A stretch of DNA of 64,000 bases, taken from assembly GCF_000621725.1 (NCBI RefSeq), contig NZ_JHXM01000001.1:75297-139296 (forward strand), in the 5' to 3' direction. A program made the position numbers and the translations under genes. The DNA comes from Xylanibacter brevis ATCC 19188 (GTDB lineage: Bacteria; Bacteroidota; Bacteroidia; Bacteroidales; Bacteroidaceae). Position 1 is the stretch's first letter; every line of letters starts with the position of its first letter. The notes beneath the pieces are model-generated. The model had not been told where the DNA came from. It did no database searches and was given only the letters and a program-made list of their open reading frames with translations. Below, piece by piece: positions 52,801-62,008 of this stretch.

Positions 52801-52932
52801 GAGGTGCTGGGCATCACCACCACCCCACGCCAGCAGTCTTCTGACGTCATCTACGACCTGCAGGGCCGCCGCTCTTCGGGCAAGCAGAAAGGAATCTACA
52901 TTCTTAACAATAAAAAATTTATCAAGAACTAA
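49885..52932 (+). CDS. Secreted C10 family (streptopain-like) cysteine protease
   Basis: The 1015-residue product has a signal peptide (MIKHKITTAMALLMGLSLQA), a Spi/propeptide-like region (VNQARQQARQFLSERG to about residue 140), then a C10 protease domain. The nucleophile is the Cys in RSATGCVATAIAQVINYY near residue 180, the His is in GGAHAFVLDGYD near 328, and the NWGWGSLDDGYFRID segment follows. About 550 further residues form beta-sandwich modules, and the end is the shared tail VIYDLQGRRSSGKQKGIYIL. It probably degrades protein outside the cell. Its setting among glycosidases fits attack on glycoproteins. Confidence 0.93.
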   Translation: MIKHKITTAMALLMGLSLQAATVSVNQARQQARQFLSERGINLSEKTPAKAPRLGQGTADEASYYIFNADANRGFVIISGDDRTPSVLGYTDQGHFDADNMPEGLKWLLNSYESQINAIGTTTVKRAPAKAGDAKPMAQPAKHNIAPLMTTTWNQGSPYNDLCPKYIKEDGTEGDRSATGCVATAIAQVINYYRQPEALLRTIPNYTVDYKTTSGTRTVTIQGIKKGAVIDWDNMLDNYNGSETQAQKTAIAQLMLYVGVGCKMGYGPSSGAGFPEGVKTLINNFGFDDGAHIENRSNHSIDSWNNLLYNELATGHPIAFAASNSGGAHAFVLDGYDIQGLYHVNWGWGSLDDGYFRIDVMAPDNNSGIGASATPDGYNMGQDAIIGLRLSDNIVAPREQPKLTVNDWELRDGNKFFANYVNWSGTGGQWDMGIGYINEAGKLIPIASQTNRELGANYYFGLEFQITNLQPGTYHLVPISKRSASSDWQTHVNPAIRYILAEVDGENNITLSMHPVEDVTVTGITFPGNHKVNENQPISVNFKNNADEYYREIHILVSQTEDKGTSIGRTAVTMTEGGETTSSFIFKPEKTGTWNIWLSTDNRGNNVIAHATVDITEEGITRNRNLRYVSHTINNKSSNNVYGDRMQGTVTVRNNANETYDDNIRLWLFKLESNGYFYGANSIMVPAHIEPGETAELSFNFDNLALGAKYNMSIIYGDSQGGDINDGGLKDMGTTQKGVMYWTIDNELKGTAGKATYTIPSEAVAVDMTSINSLIRSVRPNNNPNTLYFLTKETTGLENANTIINGEAARITLIDGKNFMSPKRFKAKEINYKRPANTAKWETITLPFEVSQLPSHTVVKAFDREEDGIAHFEAVEKMEAGVPHIFYTTKQDTITFYSKDATVLNSASVMKAMTDNYQFVGTTNASNTGADAMVINEAGTAFVHAEAATSVDAFRAWLVAPTEAEDIVIGMEEVLGITTTPRQQSSDVIYDLQGRRSSGKQKGIYILNNKKFIKN

Positions 52933-52938
52933 AAAACT

Positions 52939-54870
52939 ATGCGAAAATTAATCCTTAACCTGGCCATTCTAGCCATGATGCCACTGAGCATGCTGGCACA
53001 GAAAACCTTGACTCTCACATCACCCAGTGGTGAAATCCGTGTAAATATAGCAATCGGCGACAGCCTGTCGTTCGCTATCGAGAAAGGCGCCGAACAGCTG
53101 CTCAGCCCCAGTGGTATCTCGCTGCAAAACGGCAAGAAGCTGTTGGGTGTCAAGCCACGCCTGCGTCAAGCCAAGCGTTCATCTATCAACGAACAGATTA
53201 AAAACCTGATTCCCTTGAAGAATGCCGTGACCCCCAACGTGGCCAACGTGCTGACCCTCCAGTTTGCCGACAACTACAACGTGGAGTTCCGCGCCTACGA
53301 CAATGGTGTGGCCTACCGCTTCATCCTGAAAGGCAAGGGCACCACCGATATCGTCAACGAAGGCATGACCCTCAACCTGGCTCAGGACATGACCGCCCAC
53401 CTCTCACAGTGCGGCTCGTTCATGACTTCCTATGAAGAGGAGTACTCTCACCTTCAGACCAGCACCTATAAGGCTGACGATAAGATGACCCACCTGCCCA
53501 TCCTGCTGGAGACGCAGAAGGGCACCAAACTGCTTTTCTCTGAGAGCGACCTGCGCGACTATCCCGCCATGTTCCTCAAGAGTACTGGCAACAATGGTCT
53601 CACGGCCCTGTTCCCTCGTTCTCCCGAGAAGTGGGAGCCACGAGGCGACCGCAGCGAGACCATCACTCAGGAGGGCAACTACATTGCCCGCACATCGGCC
53701 AGTCGCAGTCTGCCCTGGCGCTTCCTGGTCATCGGCGACGATGCTACCATTGCTGCCAACGAGATGGAGCGCATCCTGGGAGGCAAGAGCCAGCTGGCCG
53801 ATGCCTCATGGATTCGTCCGGGAAAGGTAAGCTGGGACTGGTGGAACCACTGGACCGTATGGGATGTGGACTTCGTTACGGGCATCAACAACCAGACTTA
53901 TAAGTACTTCATCGACTTCTCGTCGAAGTACGGCATCGAGTATATCCTGCTGGACGAGGGTTGGAACAAGGATGTTCGCAACCCCTTCGTCACCATCGAC
54001 GACATCGACGTGAAAGAGCTGGTGGACTACGGTCGCGAGAAAGGTGTCGGCGTGTGGCTCTGGCTGTCATGGCTCACCGTAGAGCAGAACATGGACCTCA
54101 TCCCCTTCTATGCTAAGATGGGCGTCAAGGGTTTGAAGGTTGACTTCATGGACCACAGCGACCAGTGGATGGTGAACTTCTACGAGCGTGTGGCTAAGGC
54201 TTGTGCAGACAACAAGCTGATGGTTGACTTCCACGGATCGTTCAAGCCTGCAGGTCTTGAGATGCGCTATCCAAACATCGTCTCTTACGAGGGCGTTCGC
54301 GGCATGGAGAACAACCAGTGGTGCCGCACCGAGAACACCATCTGGCAGCCATTCATGCGTAATGCCGTGGGCGGCATGGACTTCACCCCCGGTTCTATGC
54401 AGTCTGCACAGCCCGAAGACAACCATAGCTGTGGCTCGCTGCCTCAGGGCACTGGCACCCGCGCCTATCAGATGGCCATGTATGTGGTCTTCGAGAGCGC
54501 CTTCCAGATGCTGGCCGACAGTCCTACCCGCTATCTGCGCGAAGACGAGTGCACCCGTTTCATTGCCTCTGTTCCCACCACCTGGGACGAGACCCGCGTG
54601 CTGGCAGCCAAGGCCGGCAGCTACTATGCCGTAGCTAAGCGCAAGGGCAACAAGTGGTATCTGGGTGCTATCACTGCCAACAATGCTCAGGAGCTCAAGC
54701 TGAACCTCGACTTCCTGAAGACCAGCGGTCAGCTGACCTCGTTCGAAGACGGTAAGAACGCCTATCGCATTGCCGTTGACTACAAGAAGCGCCAGCAGCC
54801 CGTATCGCCTGCTACCACCATGACCATCAAGCTGACACGCAACGGTGGTTGGTGTGGTGTCATCGAGTAA
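52939..54870 (+). CDS. Glycoside hydrolase family 97 enzyme
   Basis: GH97 contains inverting alpha-glucosidases (SusB) and retaining alpha-galactosidases. The 643-residue product has a signal peptide (MRKLILNLAILAMMPLSMLA), an N-terminal beta-sandwich, then a barrel with DWWNHWTVWDVDFVTGIN, EYILLDEGWNKD and the segment GVKGLKVDFMDHSDQWMV near residue 400. The Asp of KVDFMD fits the nucleophile position of the retaining branch, so alpha-galactosidase or a related activity is more likely than SusB-type. It lacks the neighbours' sorting-like tail. It starts 6 bp after the C10 protease stop. Confidence 0.93.
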   Translation: MRKLILNLAILAMMPLSMLAQKTLTLTSPSGEIRVNIAIGDSLSFAIEKGAEQLLSPSGISLQNGKKLLGVKPRLRQAKRSSINEQIKNLIPLKNAVTPNVANVLTLQFADNYNVEFRAYDNGVAYRFILKGKGTTDIVNEGMTLNLAQDMTAHLSQCGSFMTSYEEEYSHLQTSTYKADDKMTHLPILLETQKGTKLLFSESDLRDYPAMFLKSTGNNGLTALFPRSPEKWEPRGDRSETITQEGNYIARTSASRSLPWRFLVIGDDATIAANEMERILGGKSQLADASWIRPGKVSWDWWNHWTVWDVDFVTGINNQTYKYFIDFSSKYGIEYILLDEGWNKDVRNPFVTIDDIDVKELVDYGREKGVGVWLWLSWLTVEQNMDLIPFYAKMGVKGLKVDFMDHSDQWMVNFYERVAKACADNKLMVDFHGSFKPAGLEMRYPNIVSYEGVRGMENNQWCRTENTIWQPFMRNAVGGMDFTPGSMQSAQPEDNHSCGSLPQGTGTRAYQMAMYVVFESAFQMLADSPTRYLREDECTRFIASVPTTWDETRVLAAKAGSYYAVAKRKGNKWYLGAITANNAQELKLNLDFLKTSGQLTSFEDGKNAYRIAVDYKKRQQPVSPATTMTIKLTRNGGWCGVIE

Positions 54871-54912
54871 GGCATCCTTTCCAATACTTATAAACTAAAA
54901 CATCCATTAACC

Positions 54913-57900
54913 ATGAACAAGAAAATACTGATTATCGCTTTATCACTTCTTTCCCTGGGCGCCACCGCTCAGGAAAAGAAGATGAAAGCATATATGGTCT
55001 CTGACGCTCACCTCGACACCCAGTGGAACTGGGATGTTCAGGCCACCATCCGCGACCACATCCGCAAGACTCTGACTCAGAACCTGTACCTTCTGAAGAC
55101 CTATCCTGACTACATCTTCAACTTCGAAGGTGCTGTGAAGTATGCCTGGATGAAGGAGTACTACCCCAGCCTTTATGAAGAGATGAAGAAATATGTGGCC
55201 GACGGTCGTTGGCACATCACAGGCAGCAGTTGGGATGCCAACGAAGCCGTGGTTTGTTCGCCCGAGTCGTTCATGCGCAACATCATGCTGGGTCAGAACT
55301 TCTACCGTAAGGAGTTCAACACCGAGGGCACCGACATTTTCCTGCCCGACTGCTTCGGCTTCAGCTACACACTGCCCACCCTGGCCAGCCACTGCGGCCT
55401 GATTGGTTTCTCGTCGCAGAAGTTGGCTTGGCGCGTAAAACCCTTCTACGAGGGCAACCGCCGCTACCCGTTCACTGTAGGACTGTGGCAGGGCATCGAC
55501 GGCAGTCGCATCATGATGACCCACGGCTTTGGCTATGGTCAGCGCTATAAGGACGAAGACCTGTCGAAGAACGAGCAGCTGCAGCGCGAGGTCAAGGAGA
55601 GTCCGCTGAACACCGTCTATCGCTACTATGGCACCGGCGACACCGGTGGCTCGCCCAACATCCCCTCGGTCCGCGCCCTGGAGAAAGGTCTTAAAGGCGA
55701 TGGTCCCATCGAGATCATCAGCGCCACCAGCGACCATCTGTACAAGGACTACCTGCCCTACGAAGGCCATCCCGAGTTGCCCGTGTTCGACGGCGAACTG
55801 CCCATGGACGTGCACGGCAATGGCTGCTACACCTCACAGGCAGCCATGAAACTCTATAACCGCCAGAACGAACACCTTGGCGATGCCGCTGAGCGTACGG
55901 CTGTTGTGGCCGACTGGCTGGGTGTCAACCAATACCCCGCCAAGCAACTGACCGACACCTGGCAGCGTTTCATCTGGCACCAGTTCCACGACGACCTGAC
56001 TGGCACCAGCATACCTCGTGCCTACGAGTTTTCATGGAACGACGAGTTGCTGAGTCTGAAAGGTTTCTCCGATGTAATGACGCACAGCATCAACGGTATC
56101 GCCTCCAGACTGGACACCAAAGTGGCTGGACAACCCATCGTGGTGTACAACAACGAGACCTTCCCCGTTGACGGCATCGCACAGGTAGTCATCAACGACG
56201 GTAAGAGCTACCAGGTCAGCGGTCCCGACGGCAAGCGCGTAGCCTCACAGATTATTGAGAAGAACGGCCAGCGACTGCTGCTGTTCCACGCCACAGTACC
56301 ATCTACCGGTTACGCCGTTTATAGCCTCAAGTCCGGTGGCAAGACAAGCACCGTCAGCCAGCAGGGCACCATCATCGAGAATGCAGCCTATCGTCTGCAG
56401 GTAGATAAGTATGGCGACATCACCTCACTGCTCGACAAGCGCGCCAACAAAGAGTTGGTGGCTGGCGGCAAGAGCCTCCGCCTGGTGGTCTTCGACGACT
56501 GTCTCTCTGAAGTATGGCCCGCATGGGAAATCCAGAAAGCCACCCTCGACCGCGAGCCCGTGGCCGTTCACGACAATGTCAGCATTGCCTTAGAGAAAGG
56601 TGCCATGCGCCAGACACTCATCATCCGCAAGAAGTATGGAACGTCTGACATCGTTCAGCGCATCCACCTTTATAATCATGGTCCCATCGACCGCATCGAC
56701 TTCGAGAACGAGGTTAACTGGCGTTCCGAGAATGCGCTGCTGAAGGCTGAGTTCCCACTCAGCGTCAGCAACAAAGAAGCCACCTACGACATCGGTCTGG
56801 GCAGCGTGAAGCGCCCCAACAACCAAGACCACCTCTTTGAAGTCTATGCACACGAATGGGCCGACCTCACCGACCGTTCCGACAACTATGGCGTCAGCCT
56901 GTTGACCGACTCTCGCTATGGCTGGGACAAGCCCTGCGACAATACCATGCGTCTGTCGCTGCTCTACTCTCCAAAGGTAAAGAAGAACTATGTCTATCAG
57001 GCTCGTCAGGACATGGGCTACCATGTCTTCACCTACAGCCTCATCGGTCACCAAGGCGCACTCAACATGGCAGCAGTCAACCAGCAGTCGAAAGCCCTGA
57101 ACAGTCCGTTGAAGACCTTCCGCACCACCCGTCATCAAGGCACCCTCGGCCGCTCTTTCTCTTTTGTCAGCTCCGACAACGACCAAGTGATGGTTCGTGC
57201 CCTGAAACGTGCAGAGCGCAGCAACGAGTATGTGGTTCGTGTTTACGAGTTGAGCGGCAAGCAAAACCAGAAAGCCAACATCACCTTCGCTGCTGACGTC
57301 ACCTTAGCTGTCGAGGCCGACGGAACCGAGCGCACCATTGGTGCAGCACAGTTCGATGGTCGTTCGCTGCAAGTAGAACTGAAGCCCTTCAGCGTGAAGA
57401 CCTATAAGGTCACCCTGAAGCGCCCCGCACAGCGTCAAGCTGTAGATTGTCAGCAGCTGGCTCTCGACTTCGACCGCCACTGCTTCAGCAGCAATGCCTT
57501 CACCGGTTCATCCAATTTCGAAGGCGGCTACAGCTATGCTGCAGAACTGTTGCCTACAGAAGGTCTGACTGTCAACGACATCCCCTTCACCTTCGGCGAT
57601 ACAGACGCAGCCAACGGTCACACCTGTCATGGCGACACCCTGCTGTTGCCCACCAACAAGCACTACCGTCACCTCTACCTCCTGGCAGCTTCCGACAAGA
57701 ACGACCGTCAGGCACAGTTCAAGGTGACAGGTCGCAAGCAGACGTTCAATCAGCAGCTCACCGTGCCCAACTACACCGGTTTCATCGGACAGTGGGGCCA
57801 TGACGGTCAGACCGAAGCCTATCTGAAAGATGCTCAGGTAGCCTACGTAGGCACTCACCGCCACTCTTCTGCCGGCGACGAGCCCTATGAGTTCACCTAT

Positions 57901-58500
57901 ATGTATCTGCTGAGAATTGATCTCCCTGCCGAGGCTACCCAGGTGATCCTGCCCGCTGACCAGCACATCGTCCTCTTTGCCGCCACACTGGCCAACGACA
58001 ACAGCAGCACCACAGCTGCGGCACCCCTGTTCCAGACCTCTATGAAGAGTACCGAACAGAAAGGTGATGCCAGCAAGGACAGTCTCAAGGACAACCTGCT
58101 GAAAAAGGCCAAGGTAGTGGCTGTCTCTGGCGAGTGCAAGGACAACGAGCGTGCCGTCAACCTGACCGATGATAATGCAGAGACAAAATGGTGCGACGTG
58201 ACCGATGCCCCCAACTATGTGGTGTACGACTTCGGTCAGCCCACCACCATCAGTCGATGGTATCTGCTCAACGCTGGCGCAGAAGACCAGTCGTGCATCA
58301 CGCGCACCTGTCTGCTGCAAGGTCGCAACAGTGCCACCGAGGAATGGCAGACACTCGACATGTTTGACAACAACCGCAACGACATCGTTGACCGTCGTTT
58401 CAAACCAGCCAGTGTTCGCTACGTACGTCTGTACGTTGTCAGTCCCGCACAACGCCCTAACGATGCTACCCGTATCTATGAATTTGGACTCTATGAATAA
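54913..58500 (+). CDS. Secreted GH38 alpha-mannosidase with C-terminal F5/8-type (CBM32-like) domain
   Basis: GH38 enzymes are zinc-dependent retaining alpha-mannosidases. The 1195-residue product has a signal peptide (MNKKILIIALSLLSLGATAQ), the N-terminal zinc motif VSDAHLDTQWNWD near residue 31, the nucleophile Asp in IFLPDCFGFSYTLP near 146, and the IWHQFHDDLTGTSIPRAYEF segment. The large beta-rich C-terminal region follows. The last 130 residues (about 1065-1195), with DDNAETKWCDVTDAPNYVVY and VRYVRLYVV, form a discoidin/F5/8C carbohydrate-binding domain. Together with GH18-like and C10 enzymes it suggests breakdown of high-mannose glycoproteins or mannan. Confidence 0.95.
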   Translation: MNKKILIIALSLLSLGATAQEKKMKAYMVSDAHLDTQWNWDVQATIRDHIRKTLTQNLYLLKTYPDYIFNFEGAVKYAWMKEYYPSLYEEMKKYVADGRWHITGSSWDANEAVVCSPESFMRNIMLGQNFYRKEFNTEGTDIFLPDCFGFSYTLPTLASHCGLIGFSSQKLAWRVKPFYEGNRRYPFTVGLWQGIDGSRIMMTHGFGYGQRYKDEDLSKNEQLQREVKESPLNTVYRYYGTGDTGGSPNIPSVRALEKGLKGDGPIEIISATSDHLYKDYLPYEGHPELPVFDGELPMDVHGNGCYTSQAAMKLYNRQNEHLGDAAERTAVVADWLGVNQYPAKQLTDTWQRFIWHQFHDDLTGTSIPRAYEFSWNDELLSLKGFSDVMTHSINGIASRLDTKVAGQPIVVYNNETFPVDGIAQVVINDGKSYQVSGPDGKRVASQIIEKNGQRLLLFHATVPSTGYAVYSLKSGGKTSTVSQQGTIIENAAYRLQVDKYGDITSLLDKRANKELVAGGKSLRLVVFDDCLSEVWPAWEIQKATLDREPVAVHDNVSIALEKGAMRQTLIIRKKYGTSDIVQRIHLYNHGPIDRIDFENEVNWRSENALLKAEFPLSVSNKEATYDIGLGSVKRPNNQDHLFEVYAHEWADLTDRSDNYGVSLLTDSRYGWDKPCDNTMRLSLLYSPKVKKNYVYQARQDMGYHVFTYSLIGHQGALNMAAVNQQSKALNSPLKTFRTTRHQGTLGRSFSFVSSDNDQVMVRALKRAERSNEYVVRVYELSGKQNQKANITFAADVTLAVEADGTERTIGAAQFDGRSLQVELKPFSVKTYKVTLKRPAQRQAVDCQQLALDFDRHCFSSNAFTGSSNFEGGYSYAAELLPTEGLTVNDIPFTFGDTDAANGHTCHGDTLLLPTNKHYRHLYLLAASDKNDRQAQFKVTGRKQTFNQQLTVPNYTGFIGQWGHDGQTEAYLKDAQVAYVGTHRHSSAGDEPYEFTYMYLLRIDLPAEATQVILPADQHIVLFAATLANDNSSTTAAAPLFQTSMKSTEQKGDASKDSLKDNLLKKAKVVAVSGECKDNERAVNLTDDNAETKWCDVTDAPNYVVYDFGQPTTISRWYLLNAGAEDQSCITRTCLLQGRNSATEEWQTLDMFDNNRNDIVDRRFKPASVRYVRLYVVSPAQRPNDATRIYEFGLYE

Positions 58501-58539
58501 GTTTTTCGCAGCCTTGTATGTCAGTTCGCATTTTTTTAG

Positions 58540-58547
58540 TACCTTTG
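58540..58547 (+). promoter_or_regulatory. -7 promoter box of the aldo-keto reductase / kinase pair
   Basis: TACCTTTG lies 29 bp before the reductase ATG. It marks a new transcription unit inside the hydrolase run. Confidence 0.6.
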
Positions 58548-58575
58548 TTCCCAAATTAATAAAGTAATAAGGAGT

Positions 58576-59526
58576 ATGAGCATGACATACAAGGCTGACG
58601 AACACCGCTATGATGAAGGCGGTATGACATTCAAGAGATGTGGTAACAGTGGTGTACTGCTGCCACAGGTATCATTGGGCTTCTGGCATAACTTCGGAAG
58701 CGTGGATTCCTATGAGCGTTCACGCGAGATCACGCGCTATGCTTTCGACCACGGCGTCACCCATTTCGACCTGGCCAACAACTACGGTCCTGTCTATGGA
58801 TCGGCCGAGGAGACCATGGGCCGACTGATGGACGACACCTTCCGCCCCTATCGCGACGAACTGTTCATCGCCACCAAGGCCGGCTACGACATGTGGCCTG
58901 GACCTTACGGCAACTGGGGATCCAGAAAGTACCTCATGGCATCACTCGACCAGAGTCTGAAGCGCATGCACCTGGACTACGTGGACCTGTTCTATAGCCA
59001 CCGCTACGACCCCAGCACCCCGCTTGAAGAGACCCTCCAGGCACTGGTGGATATCGTGCGCAGCGGCAAGGCCCTCTACGTCGGCATCTCGCGCTGGCCT
59101 CTCGAAGCTACCCGCTTTGCCTACAACTACCTGAAGCAGCGCGATGTGCCCCTGCTCATCTATCAGGGTCGCCTGAACATGCTGGACCGCGAGCCACAAG
59201 AGTCGGGCATCATGGACTTCTGTGCAGAGCACGGTGTGGGCTTCATCTCGTTCTCGCCACTGGCCCAGGGACTGCTCACCGACCGCTATCTCAACGGCAT
59301 TCCCGAGGACTCGCGCATGTCGAAGGGCAAGTTCCTGAAGGAGAGCATGCTCACCCCCGAACTGCTGGAGCGCCTGCGCGGCTATAATGCCAAGGCTCAG
59401 CAGGAAGGCATGACGCTGGCCGAATATGCCCTGCGCTGGATTCTCCAGCAGCGCGGCGTCACCTCTGTCCTCGTTGGCGCCAGCAGCACCGCCCAGTTAG
59501 AGAAGAACCTGAAGTGCGTGAAGTAA
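58576..59526 (+). CDS. Aldo-keto reductase
   Basis: The 316-residue product is a cytoplasmic NADPH-dependent aldo-keto reductase of the YghZ (AKR14) type. It has GVTHFDLANNYGPVYGSAEETMG (catalytic Asp and Tyr), IATKAGYDMWPGPYG (Lys), and YVDLFYSHRYDPSTP (His), then the cofactor end TSVLVGASSTAQLEKNL. Its substrate is unknown; YghZ relatives reduce glyceraldehyde-3-phosphate or methylglyoxal. It lies 4 bp before a pyridoxal kinase gene, so the two are co-transcribed, and a role in pyridoxal reduction is one possible reading. Confidence 0.92.
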   Translation: MSMTYKADEHRYDEGGMTFKRCGNSGVLLPQVSLGFWHNFGSVDSYERSREITRYAFDHGVTHFDLANNYGPVYGSAEETMGRLMDDTFRPYRDELFIATKAGYDMWPGPYGNWGSRKYLMASLDQSLKRMHLDYVDLFYSHRYDPSTPLEETLQALVDIVRSGKALYVGISRWPLEATRFAYNYLKQRDVPLLIYQGRLNMLDREPQESGIMDFCAEHGVGFISFSPLAQGLLTDRYLNGIPEDSRMSKGKFLKESMLTPELLERLRGYNAKAQQEGMTLAEYALRWILQQRGVTSVLVGASSTAQLEKNLKCVK

Positions 59527-59530
59527 CCCT

Positions 59531-60343
59531 ATGAAACAAGTTCTTCTGGTCAACGATATCGCCGGTTATGGAAAGGTAGGCATGGCAGCCATGCTCCCCA
59601 TCCTTAACTATATGGGTATCCCCGCTTTCAACCTTCCCACTGCCTTAGTATCAAACACCTTGAACTATGGCGACTTCGCACAACTTGACACAACAGAATA
59701 TATGCGCCAGACGCTTCCCGTGTGGAAACGTCTGGGCTTTCGTTTTGATGCCATCTGCACCGGACTGATGTTCAGCGAGGAGCAGGCCCGCCTGGTGGCC
59801 GACTTCTGTCGCGAACAGGCCAAGACGGGCTGCACCGTGTTTGTAGATCCCGTGATGGGCGACGGCGGCAGCCTCTACCACGGCATCGGTCAACAACAGG
59901 TAGAGCTGATGCGCGAGATGGTCAGCGTGGCCCACGTCATCTTCCCCAACTACACCGAGGCTTGCTATCTGGCTGGCGTGCCGTTCCGGGAGGAAGGTCT
60001 GACGCGCCGCGAGGCCTGTCAACTGCTCGACCGCCTGGTGGCTTTGGGCGCCCATTCAGCCCTCATCACCAGTTGCATCATCGACGACAAGAACCAGGTG
60101 GCGGGCTACGATGCCGCCACAGGCAAGTACTTCCTTCACGAGTACAACGAGATTCCCGGCCTGTTTCATGGCACCGGCGACATCTTCTCGGCCGTGCTGA
60201 TCGGCCACATGATGAAAGGCGAGTCACTCTCGGCCAGCACCCGCCAGGCCATGGATGTGGTTCGCGAGATGATCTATCGCAACCGCGATGTTGAAGACCG
60301 CATGTGCGGCATCTACATAGAACGCTGTCTGGACTTGCTCTAG
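59531..60343 (+). CDS. Pyridoxal/pyridoxamine kinase (PdxK/PdxY type)
   Basis: The 270-residue enzyme phosphorylates B6 vitamers in salvage to PLP. Family motifs are VLLVNDIAGYGKVGMAAMLP at the start, ALVSNTLNYGDFAQLD, VFVDPVMGDGGSLY, FPNYTEACYLAG and the catalytic anion-hole GTGDIFSAVLIG near residue 215, with the Asp intact. It is thus active-looking, in contrast to the ThiD-like regulator at 41357. It follows the aldo-keto reductase by 4 bp. PLP is used by enzymes encoded here such as DapL, but no regulatory link is visible. Confidence 0.93.
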   Translation: MKQVLLVNDIAGYGKVGMAAMLPILNYMGIPAFNLPTALVSNTLNYGDFAQLDTTEYMRQTLPVWKRLGFRFDAICTGLMFSEEQARLVADFCREQAKTGCTVFVDPVMGDGGSLYHGIGQQQVELMREMVSVAHVIFPNYTEACYLAGVPFREEGLTRREACQLLDRLVALGAHSALITSCIIDDKNQVAGYDAATGKYFLHEYNEIPGLFHGTGDIFSAVLIGHMMKGESLSASTRQAMDVVREMIYRNRDVEDRMCGIYIERCLDLL

Positions 60344-60406
60344 ACAGCTTCTATCCCCACATACAGTATAGTAAGTAAGTAATAATAACTAAAATTCTAA
60401 ACACAA

Positions 60407-62005
60407 ATGATGAAAAAAGCTTTAGTAGCACTCCTGCTACTCGTTTCACTAGTGGGCTATGCCCAGACCAAACTGTATCTGAAAGGAAACATCGTCACGT
60501 CCCCCATTCTCTTGGAACAGGTTGAAGACCAGGTGTGGCAGTCGGAGGTCACCCTCGACGACTCACGCGTGTTCCTGTTCAGCGACAAGTATGTTTATTT
60601 CGAGGCTGACGAGCCTTCTTACAAGTCCAACAATATCCGCATCAATGGCGGCACCTACACCGTGCGCTTCGACATGAAGAACAAGGCATGGAGCTTCACC
60701 GCCCCCGTCGATGCCAACCGCATCTCAGCCTTCGGCTCGTCGGTGTGCAACGGCACGGGTGCCTCGAACAACAAAGGCTATGCCTACCTCTATGGCGAAC
60801 AGCTGAAGAGTCGCTTCAACAGCAACGACAGCCAGACACCCTTCTACGTATCGGGCATCGCCATTGGCGGCAACACCACCAACGACCTGCTCAACCGCTA
60901 TGCCGAGATGACCCGCGACCATGCCCGCTACGTCATCATCGGTCTGTCGATGGGTAACGAGGGCATCCATGGTGCTGCCGACCAGCAGAAGATCTTCAAT
61001 CAGTTTGCCAACAACATGCAGTTGCTCATCCGCAAGATCAAGGCCGACGGCAAGATCCCCGTGGTGATGAACAACTACACCCGCGCCGACTATACCGACC
61101 AGGACTACAGCTATATCAAACAGATGAACCTGCTCATCCACAGCTGGGACGTGTCTTCTGTCAACACGCTGGGAGCCATCGACGATGGCAAAGGCCACTG
61201 GGCCACTGGCTATAAGGACGACGACTACCACCCCACCACCGCCGGTCACCAGGAGTTTCTCTATGCCATGACACCATCACTCTTTGATGCCATCGCCAGC
61301 GGCAAGTCACAGCCCGTGCGCAACACCACCGCTGCCATGCAGCTGGGCCAGGGCGACGTGGTTAGCTTCCAGGGCGAAGGCACCGTGCATCCCTTCACCA
61401 TCAGTCTGCGCGTGAAAGGCGGCAAAGCCGGTCGTCTGCTCACGCTGAAAGCCACCCGCGGCAGCCGCGAGGGCAACCTGACGGTCAACGACGAGGGTAA
61501 GGTGGTTTACACCAGCATGTATGGCGACCAGATGACAGCCGACGCATCCATCAACGACGACCAGTGGCACACCATCACGCTGACCCACTACTATGCCCAG
61601 CGCCGTGTGCTGCTCTATGTGGACAACAAATCGGTTGAGGCCACAGAGCGCATCAACACACAGTTTGCTGCCATCGTGGGCGACTCTACCAGTCAGGTAT
61701 CACGTCAGTTCAGCGAACTGTTCTTCTGGCGTTCAGCCTTCTGTCCTGAAGAGGTCGAGCAGTTGACTGCCGGCAAGATGCTGAAGTCTAGCCTCGAACT
61801 CTACGTGCCCATGGTAGCTGCCGACCAGTTGGAGAACAAGGCCATGAGCCTCAACACCGTCAACTTCGTGTCAAAGCAGACCACAGGCATCCGTCCTGCG
61901 GTAAAAACAATCGCCCCAACAAGACGTTATGACTTGTCGGGGCGTGCCGTAAATACTAAACAAAAAGGTATTATCGTGCAGAACGGTCGTAAGTACGTGC
62001 TGTAA
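60407..62005 (+). CDS. Secreted SGNH-family hydrolase with LamG-like domain
   Basis: The 532-residue product has a signal peptide (MMKKALVALLLLVSLVGYAQ), a short N-terminal beta domain, then an SGNH/GDSL esterase domain. Block I is AFGSSVCNGTG (Ser near residue 111), block II/III includes the Gly of AIGGNTTNDL and the Asn of SMGNEGIHG, and block V is DDYHPTTAGH with the Asp-x-x-His pair near 272. A concanavalin-like LamG domain lies at about 315-480. It ends in the shared tail RYDLSGRAVNTKQKGIIVQN. It probably removes acetyl groups from a polysaccharide. Confidence 0.85.
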   Translation: MMKKALVALLLLVSLVGYAQTKLYLKGNIVTSPILLEQVEDQVWQSEVTLDDSRVFLFSDKYVYFEADEPSYKSNNIRINGGTYTVRFDMKNKAWSFTAPVDANRISAFGSSVCNGTGASNNKGYAYLYGEQLKSRFNSNDSQTPFYVSGIAIGGNTTNDLLNRYAEMTRDHARYVIIGLSMGNEGIHGAADQQKIFNQFANNMQLLIRKIKADGKIPVVMNNYTRADYTDQDYSYIKQMNLLIHSWDVSSVNTLGAIDDGKGHWATGYKDDDYHPTTAGHQEFLYAMTPSLFDAIASGKSQPVRNTTAAMQLGQGDVVSFQGEGTVHPFTISLRVKGGKAGRLLTLKATRGSREGNLTVNDEGKVVYTSMYGDQMTADASINDDQWHTITLTHYYAQRRVLLYVDNKSVEATERINTQFAAIVGDSTSQVSRQFSELFFWRSAFCPEEVEQLTAGKMLKSSLELYVPMVAADQLENKAMSLNTVNFVSKQTTGIRPAVKTIAPTRRYDLSGRAVNTKQKGIIVQNGRKYVL

Positions 62006-62008
62006 GCA

